From contig JAXLZK010000003.1 in NCBI GenBank assembly GCA_046350935.1, forward strand, positions 1 through 64,000: a stretch of 64,000 bases of DNA, in the 5' to 3' direction. The notes under the pieces are model-generated. The model made no database searches. It was not told the origin of the DNA and saw only the letters and a program-made list of their open reading frames with translations. Shown here piece after piece: positions 8,854 through 16,914 of this stretch; the first letter of the stretch is position 1; each line of letters opens with the position of its first letter. A program made the translations under genes and the position numbers. Origin of the DNA: Nitrobium sp046350935. Its GTDB lineage: Bacteria > Nitrospirota > Thermodesulfovibrionia > Thermodesulfovibrionales > Dissulfurispiraceae.

Positions 8854-8875
8854 AAATTGTGAATAAATTGTGAAA
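8854..8875. promoter_or_regulatory. Tandem 11-bp direct repeat, possible operator
   Basis: Two adjacent copies of AAATTGTGAA at an 11-bp period lie about 65-85 bp upstream of the SLH gene start. Tandem half-sites at one helical turn are typical for OmpR-family regulators. No footprint is known; this is pattern only. Confidence 0.4.
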
Positions 8876-8948
8876 AGAACTATCATTTGTTCCCGTGGGC
8901 ACATATGGTGGATGGCTACACGACACCCCTGCGGCATCTCAAACTCAG

Positions 8949-8975
8949 AAGGCCGGAGGGAGAGCCTCCGGCCTT
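8949..8975 (-). terminator. Hairpin terminator
   Basis: An 11-bp perfect stem (AAGGCCGGAGG with CCTCCGGCCTT) and 5-nt loop sit 30 bp beyond the stop of the - strand gene at 9007-9486. The U tract is poor, so efficiency is uncertain. Confidence 0.65.
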
Positions 8976-9006
8976 CGATGGAGAAAGAAAAATGTTTCCT
9001 GGCTAC

Positions 9007-9486
9007 TCAGTATACCGGACGCTGCTTTTCTCTCCAGAGGGGGAGGCAGGTCACCTCATCCCTCAGCGATATAGTCCGGTCTCCGATGGTCATGGAGATA
9101 AGGACATTCTTATCGATCAGGCCCGCGGTCGCGGTTTTTGCCGTGATGGTCACCGTTTCTCCCACTTCCGGGATGTCCATATCGTTTTTGGTCCAGTACC
9201 AGCGTGGCCCGACTCCGTAAAGTTCTTCGATTTCCGTTCCCGTGTCAAGGATAAGCACTCCTCCGCCGTCCTCGTAGTTGACCACCGTGCCGGTAAGGGG
9301 CTTGGTTGTCTTGCTGCAGGCCATGCCGGGGGGGCTCCATTCACTGCCCGCATCGTATCCGGGGTCCGCCACCCACGGGCCGTTGCCTCCTCCCACTTCG
9401 CCCCCCATTCCGGCTGCAGGGGCAGCCAGGGAACAGGCCGCTACGAAGAAAAAAACTTTGAAATCAAGGTCCAACAGTCTCTTCAT
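9007..9486 (-). CDS. Small secreted OB-fold-like protein, paralogue 2
   Basis: A 159-residue protein with ribosome site GGAGG and a signal peptide of about 26 residues. After a Gly/Pro-rich linker, a beta-type domain of about 100 residues begins near LTGTVVNYE and carries GPRWYW, VGETVTI and CLPLW. The same landmarks occur in the protein at 1124-1615, so the two are paralogues on opposite strands of one island. Function is unknown; a periplasmic binding role is inferred from context. Confidence 0.75.
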   Translation of the reverse strand: MKRLLDLDFKVFFFVAACSLAAPAAGMGGEVGGGNGPWVADPGYDAGSEWSPPGMACSKTTKPLTGTVVNYEDGGGVLILDTGTEIEELYGVGPRWYWTKNDMDIPEVGETVTITAKTATAGLIDKNVLISMTIGDRTISLRDEVTCLPLWREKQRPVY

Positions 9487-9608
9487 TGTATGCCTCCATC
9501 ATGCCAGGGGGGTAAGAACGGTTTCCCCTCTCCTTCCAGTCTAATACGAACCCTCGCAAGGAGGTTACAGAGCAAGCGAAGCGACACCCTAACTATTATA
9601 TAACTCTA

Positions 9609-10163
9609 TCACATTTTATGCAGGGCATCCATCTTCTTCATGGTATCGTTTATTTTCATGTGCAGCTCATGCATCTCGCCTTCGGATGCGAATCCCTTGA
9701 ACATCATCTCGGACATGCCGGAGAGGTGCCCTGACAACTCGTCCATAATTTCCGATACGAGTTTCATTTTGTCGGGAGACATGCCCCGTTTCATCATCTG
9801 CGATACCTTATTCCCCATGCTGGTAACGCTCTGCATCATGGGTATCATATGGGTCGACATGCCGCTCCGCCACTCTTTCATCTCTCCCGCATCGCCGTGC
9901 CCCGCGTGCCCCTCCTGCTGATGTCCGCCTGACGAGGAATCTGAATGTCCTTCAGATGAAGAGCCGGAATGGCCATCCCCTGAATGGCTACCCGATGATC
10001 CTCCATGGCCGCTCATCATGCCCATATGCTCATGGTCCATCATGGCCACCATTCCCCCTCCTCGCTCCGCCGGAGAGTCCTGCATTGCCGAGGGGCTTTG
10101 GGCATTCACGCTTCCTGCTGCCAATCCTGCTGCCACTACTGTTGCAACGAAAAGTTTTTTCAT
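9609..10163 (-). CDS. Met/His-rich periplasmic protein
   Basis: A 184-residue protein with ribosome site AAGGAGG and a signal peptide ending VNAQ. Residues 35-90 are a low-complexity stretch of His, Ser, Gly and Met (HEHMGMM, GHSGSSS). The C-terminal half is helical and Met-rich (QMMKRGMSPDKMK, SEMMFKG). It looks like a metal-binding sponge or chaperone and parallels the Met-rich protein on the + strand. It follows the YtkA-like gene in the same direction with 52 bp between them. Confidence 0.78.
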   Translation of the reverse strand: MKKLFVATVVAAGLAAGSVNAQSPSAMQDSPAERGGGMVAMMDHEHMGMMSGHGGSSGSHSGDGHSGSSSEGHSDSSSGGHQQEGHAGHGDAGEMKEWRSGMSTHMIPMMQSVTSMGNKVSQMMKRGMSPDKMKLVSEIMDELSGHLSGMSEMMFKGFASEGEMHELHMKINDTMKKMDALHKM

Positions 10164-10215
10164 AAGGCCTCCTTTTGTTTCTTGTTGCTTCCTTTTTGCT
10201 GCCGATCTTTCCCCT

Positions 10216-11052
10216 TTACCACCAGGCGGGTCCGGAAGACACGGGAGAGTCGATGAGATGCTGCGGCTCGAAATATACGGGGATCAAAAGCTCCACCCTC
10301 CTGGTTACGCCCTTATGCCTGAATTCCGCGAAGGCCGTGTGGGTGCCCGGTTTCGTGAACACCATACTTACCGCTACCTGCGGTCCCCCGAAGTTCTGCT
10401 TCGGACGAATGTAGAGGAATTCCTCCATTTCCTTATCCCATACCGCCACCTGCATATCTGCTCCCTCGATCTTTTCAAGGCCTTTCAGGGGAGCCCCTTT
10501 ATGGGAGAAGGTGAAAAGGAGAGTGCCGACGTGGTCTGCGTAGATCTTTTTCGGGATGAGCTCCACCTCGATACGGTAATCGGCGTCACCCGTCTTCTTT
10601 TCCTCCTCCGCACTTCCTTCCCCCGATGCGTTTATATCCTTCCTGAGGTTGACCCATCCCTTCGGAGTCCTGAAGACGACTTCCAGCCGGTAAAGGCCGG
10701 GCCGGGAAGCGGTATAGGGGAACACATACCCGTCGTACTCCCGAACAGGGCGCAGATGCTGAAAAGTGTTCAGGTCGTGGTCGGCAATGAAGACATGCAT
10801 ATCATCGGCCGTATCGGTGGATTTTGAAGCGATGGAGAAGCGGAAGACGGTCTCCGTACCCGCGGCAATTTTGCCGGGTTCCATATGGAGCGTGTACCCC
10901 TTCGGATTCACCGTTACGTCCCAGATATAGGGTTTCTCGTTGTGCGTATCGGGAATGATGAGCACCTCCTGCTCCAGGTCCAGTTCCGCACGCAGCGGGG
11001 CGACCGGTAGAAAGAGCATCAGAAGTGCGGTGACCCATGCGATCGTTTTCAT
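10216..11052 (-). CDS. Secreted YtkA-like beta-sandwich protein
   Basis: A 278-residue protein with ribosome site GAGGAG and a signal peptide ending LRAE. It contains two immunoglobulin-like segments: residues about 50-140 (YTLHMEPGKI, HVFIADHDL, FQHLRP) and about 170-265 (KIYADHVGTLLFTF, PGTHTAFAEF). The His/Met-containing strands recall YtkA/PCuAC-like copper proteins. It begins 7 bp after the stop of the polyferredoxin gene, so it is the third gene of an operon starting at 13692. Likely a periplasmic partner of the membrane Fe-S protein. Confidence 0.72.
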   Translation of the reverse strand: MKTIAWVTALLMLFLPVAPLRAELDLEQEVLIIPDTHNEKPYIWDVTVNPKGYTLHMEPGKIAAGTETVFRFSIASKSTDTADDMHVFIADHDLNTFQHLRPVREYDGYVFPYTASRPGLYRLEVVFRTPKGWVNLRKDINASGEGSAEEEKKTGDADYRIEVELIPKKIYADHVGTLLFTFSHKGAPLKGLEKIEGADMQVAVWDKEMEEFLYIRPKQNFGGPQVAVSMVFTKPGTHTAFAEFRHKGVTRRVELLIPVYFEPQHLIDSPVSSGPAWW

Positions 11053-11059
11053 ATGCTCC

Positions 11060-13135
11060 TCAGTGGGTATGCCTCAGGGCCATGGGCTGGCCGAGGATAA
11101 AGATGTTGATAAGCATGAAGAACACTGCGAGGGCCGCCATGGGAATGAAGGCCCTCAATGCCCTGTTTCCATAGTATCTTTCCGCAATCCGGTAGCCCGC
11201 ATACAGGGAAAATCCGGCGAGGACCGTCAGGATGAGCATCTGGAGCCAGAAAACGGATTCCGTTCCCATCAGTGGCGTTACTTTCCATTCAGGATTCGCC
11301 GTGCTCCCTCCCGTATATCCCGCAAACATCCTCCGTACTGCGGGAATGATGCCCGGTCCCTCCCTTAACAGATGAGAGACATTGTGGGCGAGGTGCATGG
11401 AGAGACCCACCGGGATGAACATATAGGCAAACTGTACGACAGTATCTCCCAGCCGGAAAGGCGTTTCCCGTCCGACGGTTTTCTTCACTGCCAGACCGGC
11501 CAGGGTAAGCAGCAGAAGGGGAACGATAAGCGAGCCGACGCTCATGACCGCAAGGAAGGTCGCCTTCTCCCTGGCTGCGTGCGCGGTGACTCCCCACGCA
11601 TCGAAGGGGATCAACTTTCCGACGGCATCCATCCAGGTATGCCAGGGCTCGACCATTTCTCCGGTAACGACGATCGAAACGCCCACCAGCATCATGGCAA
11701 GGTATGCCTCATCAGCGCGCCCCTTGGCCGAGGCCCAGAGGTCCTGTGCAAAGCTTCTGAACCGGAGGGTGATGGTATCCTGAGAGCACGATTTGACACA
11801 TTCCCCGCAGAAATTACAGTAATTATTCCTGTCGAGGACCAGCGGAGGCTCAAACATGGGACAGGGGCGGCCCGCCTCATTGCCCTGCAAGCATTCCTTT
11901 ACCCGGTGCTTTCTGCAAGTCTCCCGGCATTTGCTCCTCAGCTCCACCGGGCTGAACATGGAGTAGAGGCCGACCAGCCCTCCGATGGGACAGATATACC
12001 GGCAGAATGTCCTGCCTTTGAATACCAGGGACATCACCGCTGCGACGCTGAAAAAGCCGATGAGGAGATAGGCGGTGAGGGCCGGCTTGTTGACGATGCC
12101 GCTGAAACTGTCCCACCAGGTAAGACCGAAGAAGAGGAAAGTCGGGAGCCATATGTTCCGCAGCGGGCGGGGGAAACTCTTTCCGATACTGAAGAGACGG
12201 CCCAGCCAGTCCTGTATCGCTCCGAAGGGGCACATCATGCACCATACCCTTCCCACAAAGACGAAGGTAAAGATGATGGCGGCCCACCAGAGGGTCCACA
12301 TGAGCAGGGTCGCTATATTCCTGTCCCCCCTCTGGATGCCGAACAGGCCCGCAGCAATAATTATAAGAAAAACAATGAGTACCGGGAGCTGAAAGACCGT
12401 CGGGAACCAGGATGACTGCATGAACCGCTTCACCGGGGGGATATCAAGAAGGTTGATTTTCTCTCCGGCCGGCACCCGTACCGCTTTCCGCAGGGCCATG
12501 ATTCCCAGGGCGGCGAGACCGCTCAGGAGCAGGGTTCCCATGACGGCGAGCATACGGTTCCGGGGAGCTTTCGACGCCTCGCGGTAGGACAGCTTTCCTC
12601 CTACCAGGAACGGCTCGGCGAATCTCTTGCCTCCCATGGATTTTATTGCAAGAGTGAATATATAGTCGCCTTCCGTGTCGAAGCGGTATTCGGCTCCGTA
12701 GACCCCTGCCTTGTCCTGTGGCACGAGACGCGAATACCGCGAAAGGTCCGTCACCGGTGCGGCATCCGGCATGTCTCCGAAGTCGAGCCCCCTGTTCTGT
12801 GCCTGGACCGCCCCGGAGTGTGCGCCTCCCCCATGACCGGAAGGGGAGGATGCCTCTCCCGCTTTCTCGAAAAGGACGTAGAGCTCCGCGTCGAGAAGGG
12901 CTGCACCCGATACATGGTCTGTTACCATCACCGAGACGCCGGTTTTTTTCCCCTTCACCCATGTCTCGGGGGAGAGGGAGACCCGTACATGCGCCCTGTC
13001 TGCATGAAATTCGCTTGCCGGTTGTCCCTCATGCCCCTCGCTGCCGAAGAGCACCCCGGCGCTGAGCAGCAATGCCGCTATTATAATGGTGATGATTGCC
13101 GGAGTATGTTTTATTTTCGTCTTGATACTCTTCAT
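11060..13135 (-). CDS. YtkA-like domain fused to a NosR/NapH-type membrane polyferredoxin
   Basis: A 691-residue protein. After an N-terminal helix, residues about 40-185 form a periplasmic YtkA-like domain with a His/Gly-rich loop. Several membrane helices follow, with cytoplasmic Cys motifs CMMCPFGA, CRYICPIGG and a [4Fe-4S] cluster motif CNFCGECVKSC. More helices with His pairs (SMHLAHNVSHLL) lie at the C-terminus. This is the architecture of NosR/NapH/CcoG electron-transfer proteins, but the C-terminal membrane extension and YtkA fusion are unusual. Its ATG overlaps the stop of the FMN-binding-like gene. It probably moves electrons between quinol and a periplasmic metal centre. Confidence 0.82.
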   Translation of the reverse strand: MKSIKTKIKHTPAIITIIIAALLLSAGVLFGSEGHEGQPASEFHADRAHVRVSLSPETWVKGKKTGVSVMVTDHVSGAALLDAELYVLFEKAGEASSPSGHGGGAHSGAVQAQNRGLDFGDMPDAAPVTDLSRYSRLVPQDKAGVYGAEYRFDTEGDYIFTLAIKSMGGKRFAEPFLVGGKLSYREASKAPRNRMLAVMGTLLLSGLAALGIMALRKAVRVPAGEKINLLDIPPVKRFMQSSWFPTVFQLPVLIVFLIIIAAGLFGIQRGDRNIATLLMWTLWWAAIIFTFVFVGRVWCMMCPFGAIQDWLGRLFSIGKSFPRPLRNIWLPTFLFFGLTWWDSFSGIVNKPALTAYLLIGFFSVAAVMSLVFKGRTFCRYICPIGGLVGLYSMFSPVELRSKCRETCRKHRVKECLQGNEAGRPCPMFEPPLVLDRNNYCNFCGECVKSCSQDTITLRFRSFAQDLWASAKGRADEAYLAMMLVGVSIVVTGEMVEPWHTWMDAVGKLIPFDAWGVTAHAAREKATFLAVMSVGSLIVPLLLLTLAGLAVKKTVGRETPFRLGDTVVQFAYMFIPVGLSMHLAHNVSHLLREGPGIIPAVRRMFAGYTGGSTANPEWKVTPLMGTESVFWLQMLILTVLAGFSLYAGYRIAERYYGNRALRAFIPMAALAVFFMLINIFILGQPMALRHTH

Positions 13136-13692
13136 TTCCGGCTGAACAGCTCGTTGATGATGAGCAGTCCCCTCTTCGCCCCGGACGCTATGGCCCGGGC
13201 TGCTTTTTCCTGGCCTGTGGGTGCGATGATGTCCACGCCTGTCTTGAAGGGGTCGGAGGTTTTCTTTCCCTCGAACTGCCTCAGGAAGGAGGGGCGGGTC
13301 ACTTTTTCCGATTCCCTGTTTTCAAAAAGGTGGACCTTCTCCAGGTCTCCCTTTCCATTTACCACAATCCCCATTTCTATTTTGCCTCCCTCTCCCTGGG
13401 CATCGACGAACAGTATCGCCGCGGCCTTGCGAGGTGGCGCATCGGGAGCGCTCCGGACAACGGCGAGGTAGAGGGAGGGTTTCAGGTCCTCTTCAGGCAA
13501 CGGAACTCCCGCCGCCTTTTCGATGCGGGCGCGTTGTTCATCGGAGAGGTAGAGATTCTTCTGCTCGAAGGACTCCGCACGGGGAAACATGGTTTTCAAC
13601 TTCTCCCCGGGCCAGACGGAATCATGGGCGAGAGCGCCATGGGAGAGGAGAAGCAACAATGACAGGACTCCGGCAAAGAGCATCTCTCTCAT
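13132..13692 (-). CDS. Periplasmic FMN-binding-domain-like protein
   Basis: A 186-residue protein. I start at ATG 13692 because GGGAG lies upstream and a signal peptide (ending ALAH) follows; a longer frame to 13788 has no ribosome site. The C-terminal part (FLRQFEGKK, then DIIAPTGQEKAARAI) resembles the FMN_bind domain of NosR, RnfG and NqrC, where a Thr in an SGAT motif carries covalent FMN. Here that motif is degenerate (APTG), so flavin attachment is uncertain. The gene is coupled to the polyferredoxin by a 4-bp overlap; together they look like NosR split into two proteins. Confidence 0.72.
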   Translation of the reverse strand: MREMLFAGVLSLLLLLSHGALAHDSVWPGEKLKTMFPRAESFEQKNLYLSDEQRARIEKAAGVPLPEEDLKPSLYLAVVRSAPDAPPRKAAAILFVDAQGEGGKIEMGIVVNGKGDLEKVHLFENRESEKVTRPSFLRQFEGKKTSDPFKTGVDIIAPTGQEKAARAIASGAKRGLLIINELFSRK

Positions 13693-13850
13693 ATATCTCC
13701 CTCTTCCGCACCGCCTGTGTCCGGCAGGACTGCGGTGCTCCCCAGGAGAAGCGGCAAACAGCGCTGTTGCAAGGGATAGGGTATTCATGATTAAAAGATA
13801 TCAGAGAATCGTGAAGGAAATATGAAAGAGAGGGGGAGGGCTTTACGGTT

Positions 13851-14636
13851 TTATTCGGCGTTTTGCGTCCACTGCCGCATATCCTGCAAAAAAGGGTAGG
13901 CGGCACGCAGGGCGGTGACCTCGGCAGGGTCGATCTCGCCCGTCAGGAACTCCTCGTTCTCGCCGCCCGAAATGATGAGGCTCCCGGAGGGGCCGTAGAT
14001 GGCTGATGCGCCGGGATAGCGGAGCCCGTTGCCGTCGGTTCCGGTGCGGTTGACGCCGATAACGAAGCACTGGTTCTCTATGGCGCGGGCCTTGAGAAGC
14101 GTTTCCCAATGCTCCTGCCGGGAGTCCGGCCAGTTGGCGATGACAAAAAAGGCATGTACTTCCCTCGCCATCATCCTGAACACCTCGGGGAATCGCAGAT
14201 CGTAGCAGATAAAGAGACTGCAGGGTACGCCCTCGACCGTGAAGGTAGAGGGGCCATCGCCGGGAATGAAGCGTCTCTCTTCACCCGCCAGGCAGAAGGG
14301 GTGGAGTTTCGTGTACGTGGCGGTGGGGCGCCCCTGCCGGGTGAAGACCACCGCCATGTTGCGCGCTCGGGTATCCCCGGGTACGATCATGGCGAACCCG
14401 GCAATAAGATTGATCGAGTACGCCTCAGCGATCCTTGAAAGGAACGACGGTGTTTCGCCGTAGCCTTCCTCGGCCACCACAGGAAGGTTCATGGAGAAGC
14501 CGGTGCTGAACATCTCGGGAAAAATAATGAGATCGCATCCTTCTTCTGAGGCCTTCCGGGTAAAACGGGCGGCTTTCTCCAGGTTTTCCCTCTTATCCTC
14601 CCACACGCTGTCCATCTGTATCAGTGCGATTTTCAT
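13851..14636 (-). CDS. Carbon-nitrogen hydrolase, omega-amidase type
   Basis: A 261-residue nitrilase-superfamily enzyme. The catalytic Glu-Lys-Cys triad is visible: FPEMFSTGF (Glu near 41), TKLHPF (Lys near 110) and ICYDLRFPE (Cys near 144). The sequence around the Cys is closest to omega-amidases such as YafV/Nit2, which hydrolyse 2-oxoglutaramate or related monoamides. Length is normal for the family and it is cytoplasmic. A ribosome site (AAAGGA) precedes the start. Confidence 0.88.
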   Translation of the reverse strand: MKIALIQMDSVWEDKRENLEKAARFTRKASEEGCDLIIFPEMFSTGFSMNLPVVAEEGYGETPSFLSRIAEAYSINLIAGFAMIVPGDTRARNMAVVFTRQGRPTATYTKLHPFCLAGEERRFIPGDGPSTFTVEGVPCSLFICYDLRFPEVFRMMAREVHAFFVIANWPDSRQEHWETLLKARAIENQCFVIGVNRTGTDGNGLRYPGASAIYGPSGSLIISGGENEEFLTGEIDPAEVTALRAAYPFLQDMRQWTQNAE

Positions 14637-14663
14637 TTTGTTCCTTTCCCGGCGATTCGATTT

Positions 14664-14841
14664 AGAGCATCTAACAAAATGACGTGGTACTCTGAAGCGC
14701 TGTCCCGCAAGCGGAGCGGAGCCTGTCCCCGCCTGTCGGGGATCACGGGAATCCTTCTTACAGCAGGAAACGATTCCGGACGAGCCGGAATGACAGACAA
14801 ACGAGCCGGAAGAATAACAAATTCATTTTGTTAGGCGCTCT
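14664..14841. repeat. MITE-like element with 19-bp inverted ends
   Basis: The ends 14664-14682 and 14823-14841 are inverted copies matching at 17 of 19 positions (core CTAACAAAATGA). The 178-bp interior holds two hairpins, TCCCCG/CGGGGA at 14726-14742 and ATTCCGG/CCGGAAT near 14783-14801, and no gene. The right end touches the stop codon of the histidine kinase. It looks like a non-autonomous palindromic element. Confidence 0.6.
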
Positions 14842-16199
14842 TACCTTTGGCACCCCTGCCGCAGATACACCTTGAAGCAGGAGCCTTCGTCAGGCCTGCT
14901 CTGCACGTCGATCCTCCCCCCCATCACCTCCACCAACTCTTTTACGATGGAGAGCCCCAGTCCCAAGCCGCCGTTTTCGGACTCTTCGGCGCGGTAAAAC
15001 CTTTTGAAAATAAGGGATATATCCTGTTCGGAGATGCCTCTGCCGGAATCGCACACTTCCACAAAAAAGTCGTCCCCCTGTTTCCCATACCCGATCCGCA
15101 CTCCTCCTTTTTCCGTATACTTCAGGGCGTTGGAGAGGATATTGTGCACAATGCGATCGAGCTTCTCCACATCAACGACGACGAGGACGTTTTCCGCTGT
15201 GGTGAGAGTGAGGAAGAGTCCCTTCTCCCGGAAGAGGGGTTGCATCTCGTCGGCGATGCCCGCCAGGAACTCTTTCAGGTCGATCTCCACTTCCTCTCCC
15301 CGTGAGAAGAAGCTCGCCTCCGCCGTCGTGATGTCCTCGATCCCCTTCACCAATTTTATCAATCGGTCTATTTCCGCGTGGATGGTCTCCATCCCCTTTC
15401 CGCAGTCCTCGATGACCCCGTCCATAACGGCCTCGCTGTGTGTCTTCATGATGGTCAGCGGGGTCCGCAGCTCATGGGCGATATTGGACATGAGGTGGGT
15501 GCGCAGGCTCTCTTCCTTCTGCAGCGACGCGGCCATCCTGTTGAATGATTCGGAAAGCTCTCCGACTTCATCGCGGGACCGGGGCTTTATCCTGATGGAG
15601 AAGTCTCCCCTTGCAATCTTTTCCGCTGCTTCCTTCAGCAGGGTGAGGGGCTTGGTGAGATACTGGCTGAAGAGCAGGGCGATGAGCAGGGCGCCCCCTC
15701 CGGCGATGAGGAGTGAAATATAAATGAAGTCCTTCGCCCTCTCCTTGAAAATGAGCTCCTTCTCCTGGAGCGCCTCTTTCTGGAAGGGACGGGTCAGGAG
15801 GGTCCCTACCATTTGCCCTTTCAGATAAAGGGGATACCTTTCGAAGGAGCCCACCGTCTTCTGCACATGAAAGAGATCGTGCATGCGCTTCATCATGGCG
15901 TCGGAAAGGGAGTCCAGCACCTCATGGGACGAAAGGACTTCCTTCCCGCTCGTGTCGACGATACGGATATCGAGACCCAGCATCATGGCCCAATGGATTG
16001 TTTCGGAAAGGGAAGCCTTGTCCCACCGGCCGGCGTTGTAGCTGCCCTCCACCGAGGCGAGTATCCAGTAGAGCTGGTCCTCTTTCACTCCCTTTACATA
16101 GGCGTCGAAGTCCCTTATGATCAGCCATTGAAAAACGAAATTCGAGAAGAGCGCGGCCGTGATGACGATAATGAAGGCGAGGAATATCTTTGTTTTCAT
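14841..16199 (-). CDS. Membrane sensor histidine kinase
   Basis: A 452-residue kinase. Two transmembrane helices (about 5-27 and 160-180) flank a periplasmic sensor of about 130 residues. A HAMP domain, the phospho-acceptor H-box (NIAHELRTPLT) and an ATPase domain with N-box (NILSNALKYT), G1 (DSGRGIS) and G2 (GLGLGLS) follow. It belongs to the BaeS/CusS-like group. Its gene lies 25 bp after the response regulator in the same direction, so the two form one two-component system. The signal sensed is unknown. Confidence 0.92.
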   Translation of the reverse strand: MKTKIFLAFIIVITAALFSNFVFQWLIIRDFDAYVKGVKEDQLYWILASVEGSYNAGRWDKASLSETIHWAMMLGLDIRIVDTSGKEVLSSHEVLDSLSDAMMKRMHDLFHVQKTVGSFERYPLYLKGQMVGTLLTRPFQKEALQEKELIFKERAKDFIYISLLIAGGGALLIALLFSQYLTKPLTLLKEAAEKIARGDFSIRIKPRSRDEVGELSESFNRMAASLQKEESLRTHLMSNIAHELRTPLTIMKTHSEAVMDGVIEDCGKGMETIHAEIDRLIKLVKGIEDITTAEASFFSRGEEVEIDLKEFLAGIADEMQPLFREKGLFLTLTTAENVLVVVDVEKLDRIVHNILSNALKYTEKGGVRIGYGKQGDDFFVEVCDSGRGISEQDISLIFKRFYRAEESENGGLGLGLSIVKELVEVMGGRIDVQSRPDEGSCFKVYLRQGCQR

Positions 16200-16224
16200 G
16201 AAGAGACCTTCCCCGGTGGAGCCT

Positions 16225-16914
16225 TTAATCCGGAATGCCGATGAATTTGTATCCTACCCCGTAGACGGTCTTCAGGAATACCGGCTTCTGGGGGTTATCC
16301 TCTATCTTGTGCCGTATGTTTTTGATGTGGGCATCGATCACCCTGTCGTATCCCTCGAAATCATAGCCCTGCACCGTATTGACGATCTGGAGCCTGCTGA
16401 ATACCATCTCCGGCTTTTCGGCGAGGAGCAGAAGGATCCGGAATTCGGTGGCGGTGAGGGACAGGGGTTCGCCCGCTTTGAGCACTGTCATGCAGAGGGT
16501 GTCGATCTTCAGGAGGCCGTTGTTGAACGAGAGGGCTCTTTTTTCGTCCCGCTCCGTCCTCCTGAGCTGCGCCTTCACCCGGGCCACCAGTTCGCGGGGA
16601 CTGAAGGGCTTTACCACGTAATCGTCAGCGCCTAATCCGAGCCCTTTGATCCTGTCGTCCTCGGAACTCTTTGCGGTAAGCATGATGAGGGGCACATCGG
16701 AAAACTCTCGCAGGCAGCTGCAGATGCTTTCCCCTTCGATATCGGGGAGCATGAGATCGAGAATAATCAGGTCGTGGCCCTCTTTGATGCGGTGCAGCGC
16801 TTCTTCTCCCGTACCGGCCACCGTAACGGCGAAGCCGTCCCTTGCAAGGTACGACGTGATGATATCGGAAATCTTCTTTTCGTCCTCTATGACGAGAATT
16901 CTCTTACCGGCCAT
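16225..16914 (-). CDS. OmpR-family response regulator
   Basis: A 229-residue regulator with receiver domain (EDE near residue 10, phospho-Asp in LIILDLMLPD, Lys in VVKPFSPREL) and an OmpR/PhoB winged-helix DNA-binding domain. I chose ATG 16914 (MAGKRILVIEDE); an in-frame ATG at 16932 is equally possible, and neither has a clear ribosome site. Both starts overlap the end of galT, so translation is coupled. It is the partner of the kinase at 14841-16199. Confidence 0.92.
   Translation of the reverse strand: MAGKRILVIEDEKKISDIITSYLARDGFAVTVAGTGEEALHRIKEGHDLIILDLMLPDIEGESICSCLREFSDVPLIMLTAKSSEDDRIKGLGLGADDYVVKPFSPRELVARVKAQLRRTERDEKRALSFNNGLLKIDTLCMTVLKAGEPLSLTATEFRILLLLAEKPEMVFSRLQIVNTVQGYDFEGYDRVIDAHIKNIRHKIEDNPQKPVFLKTVYGVGYKFIGIPD

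Noticed and set aside
13693..13788. N-terminal extension of the FMN-binding-like protein
   Set aside because: The upstream start lacks a ribosome site and would bury the signal peptide; the internal ATG 13692 has GGGAG upstream.
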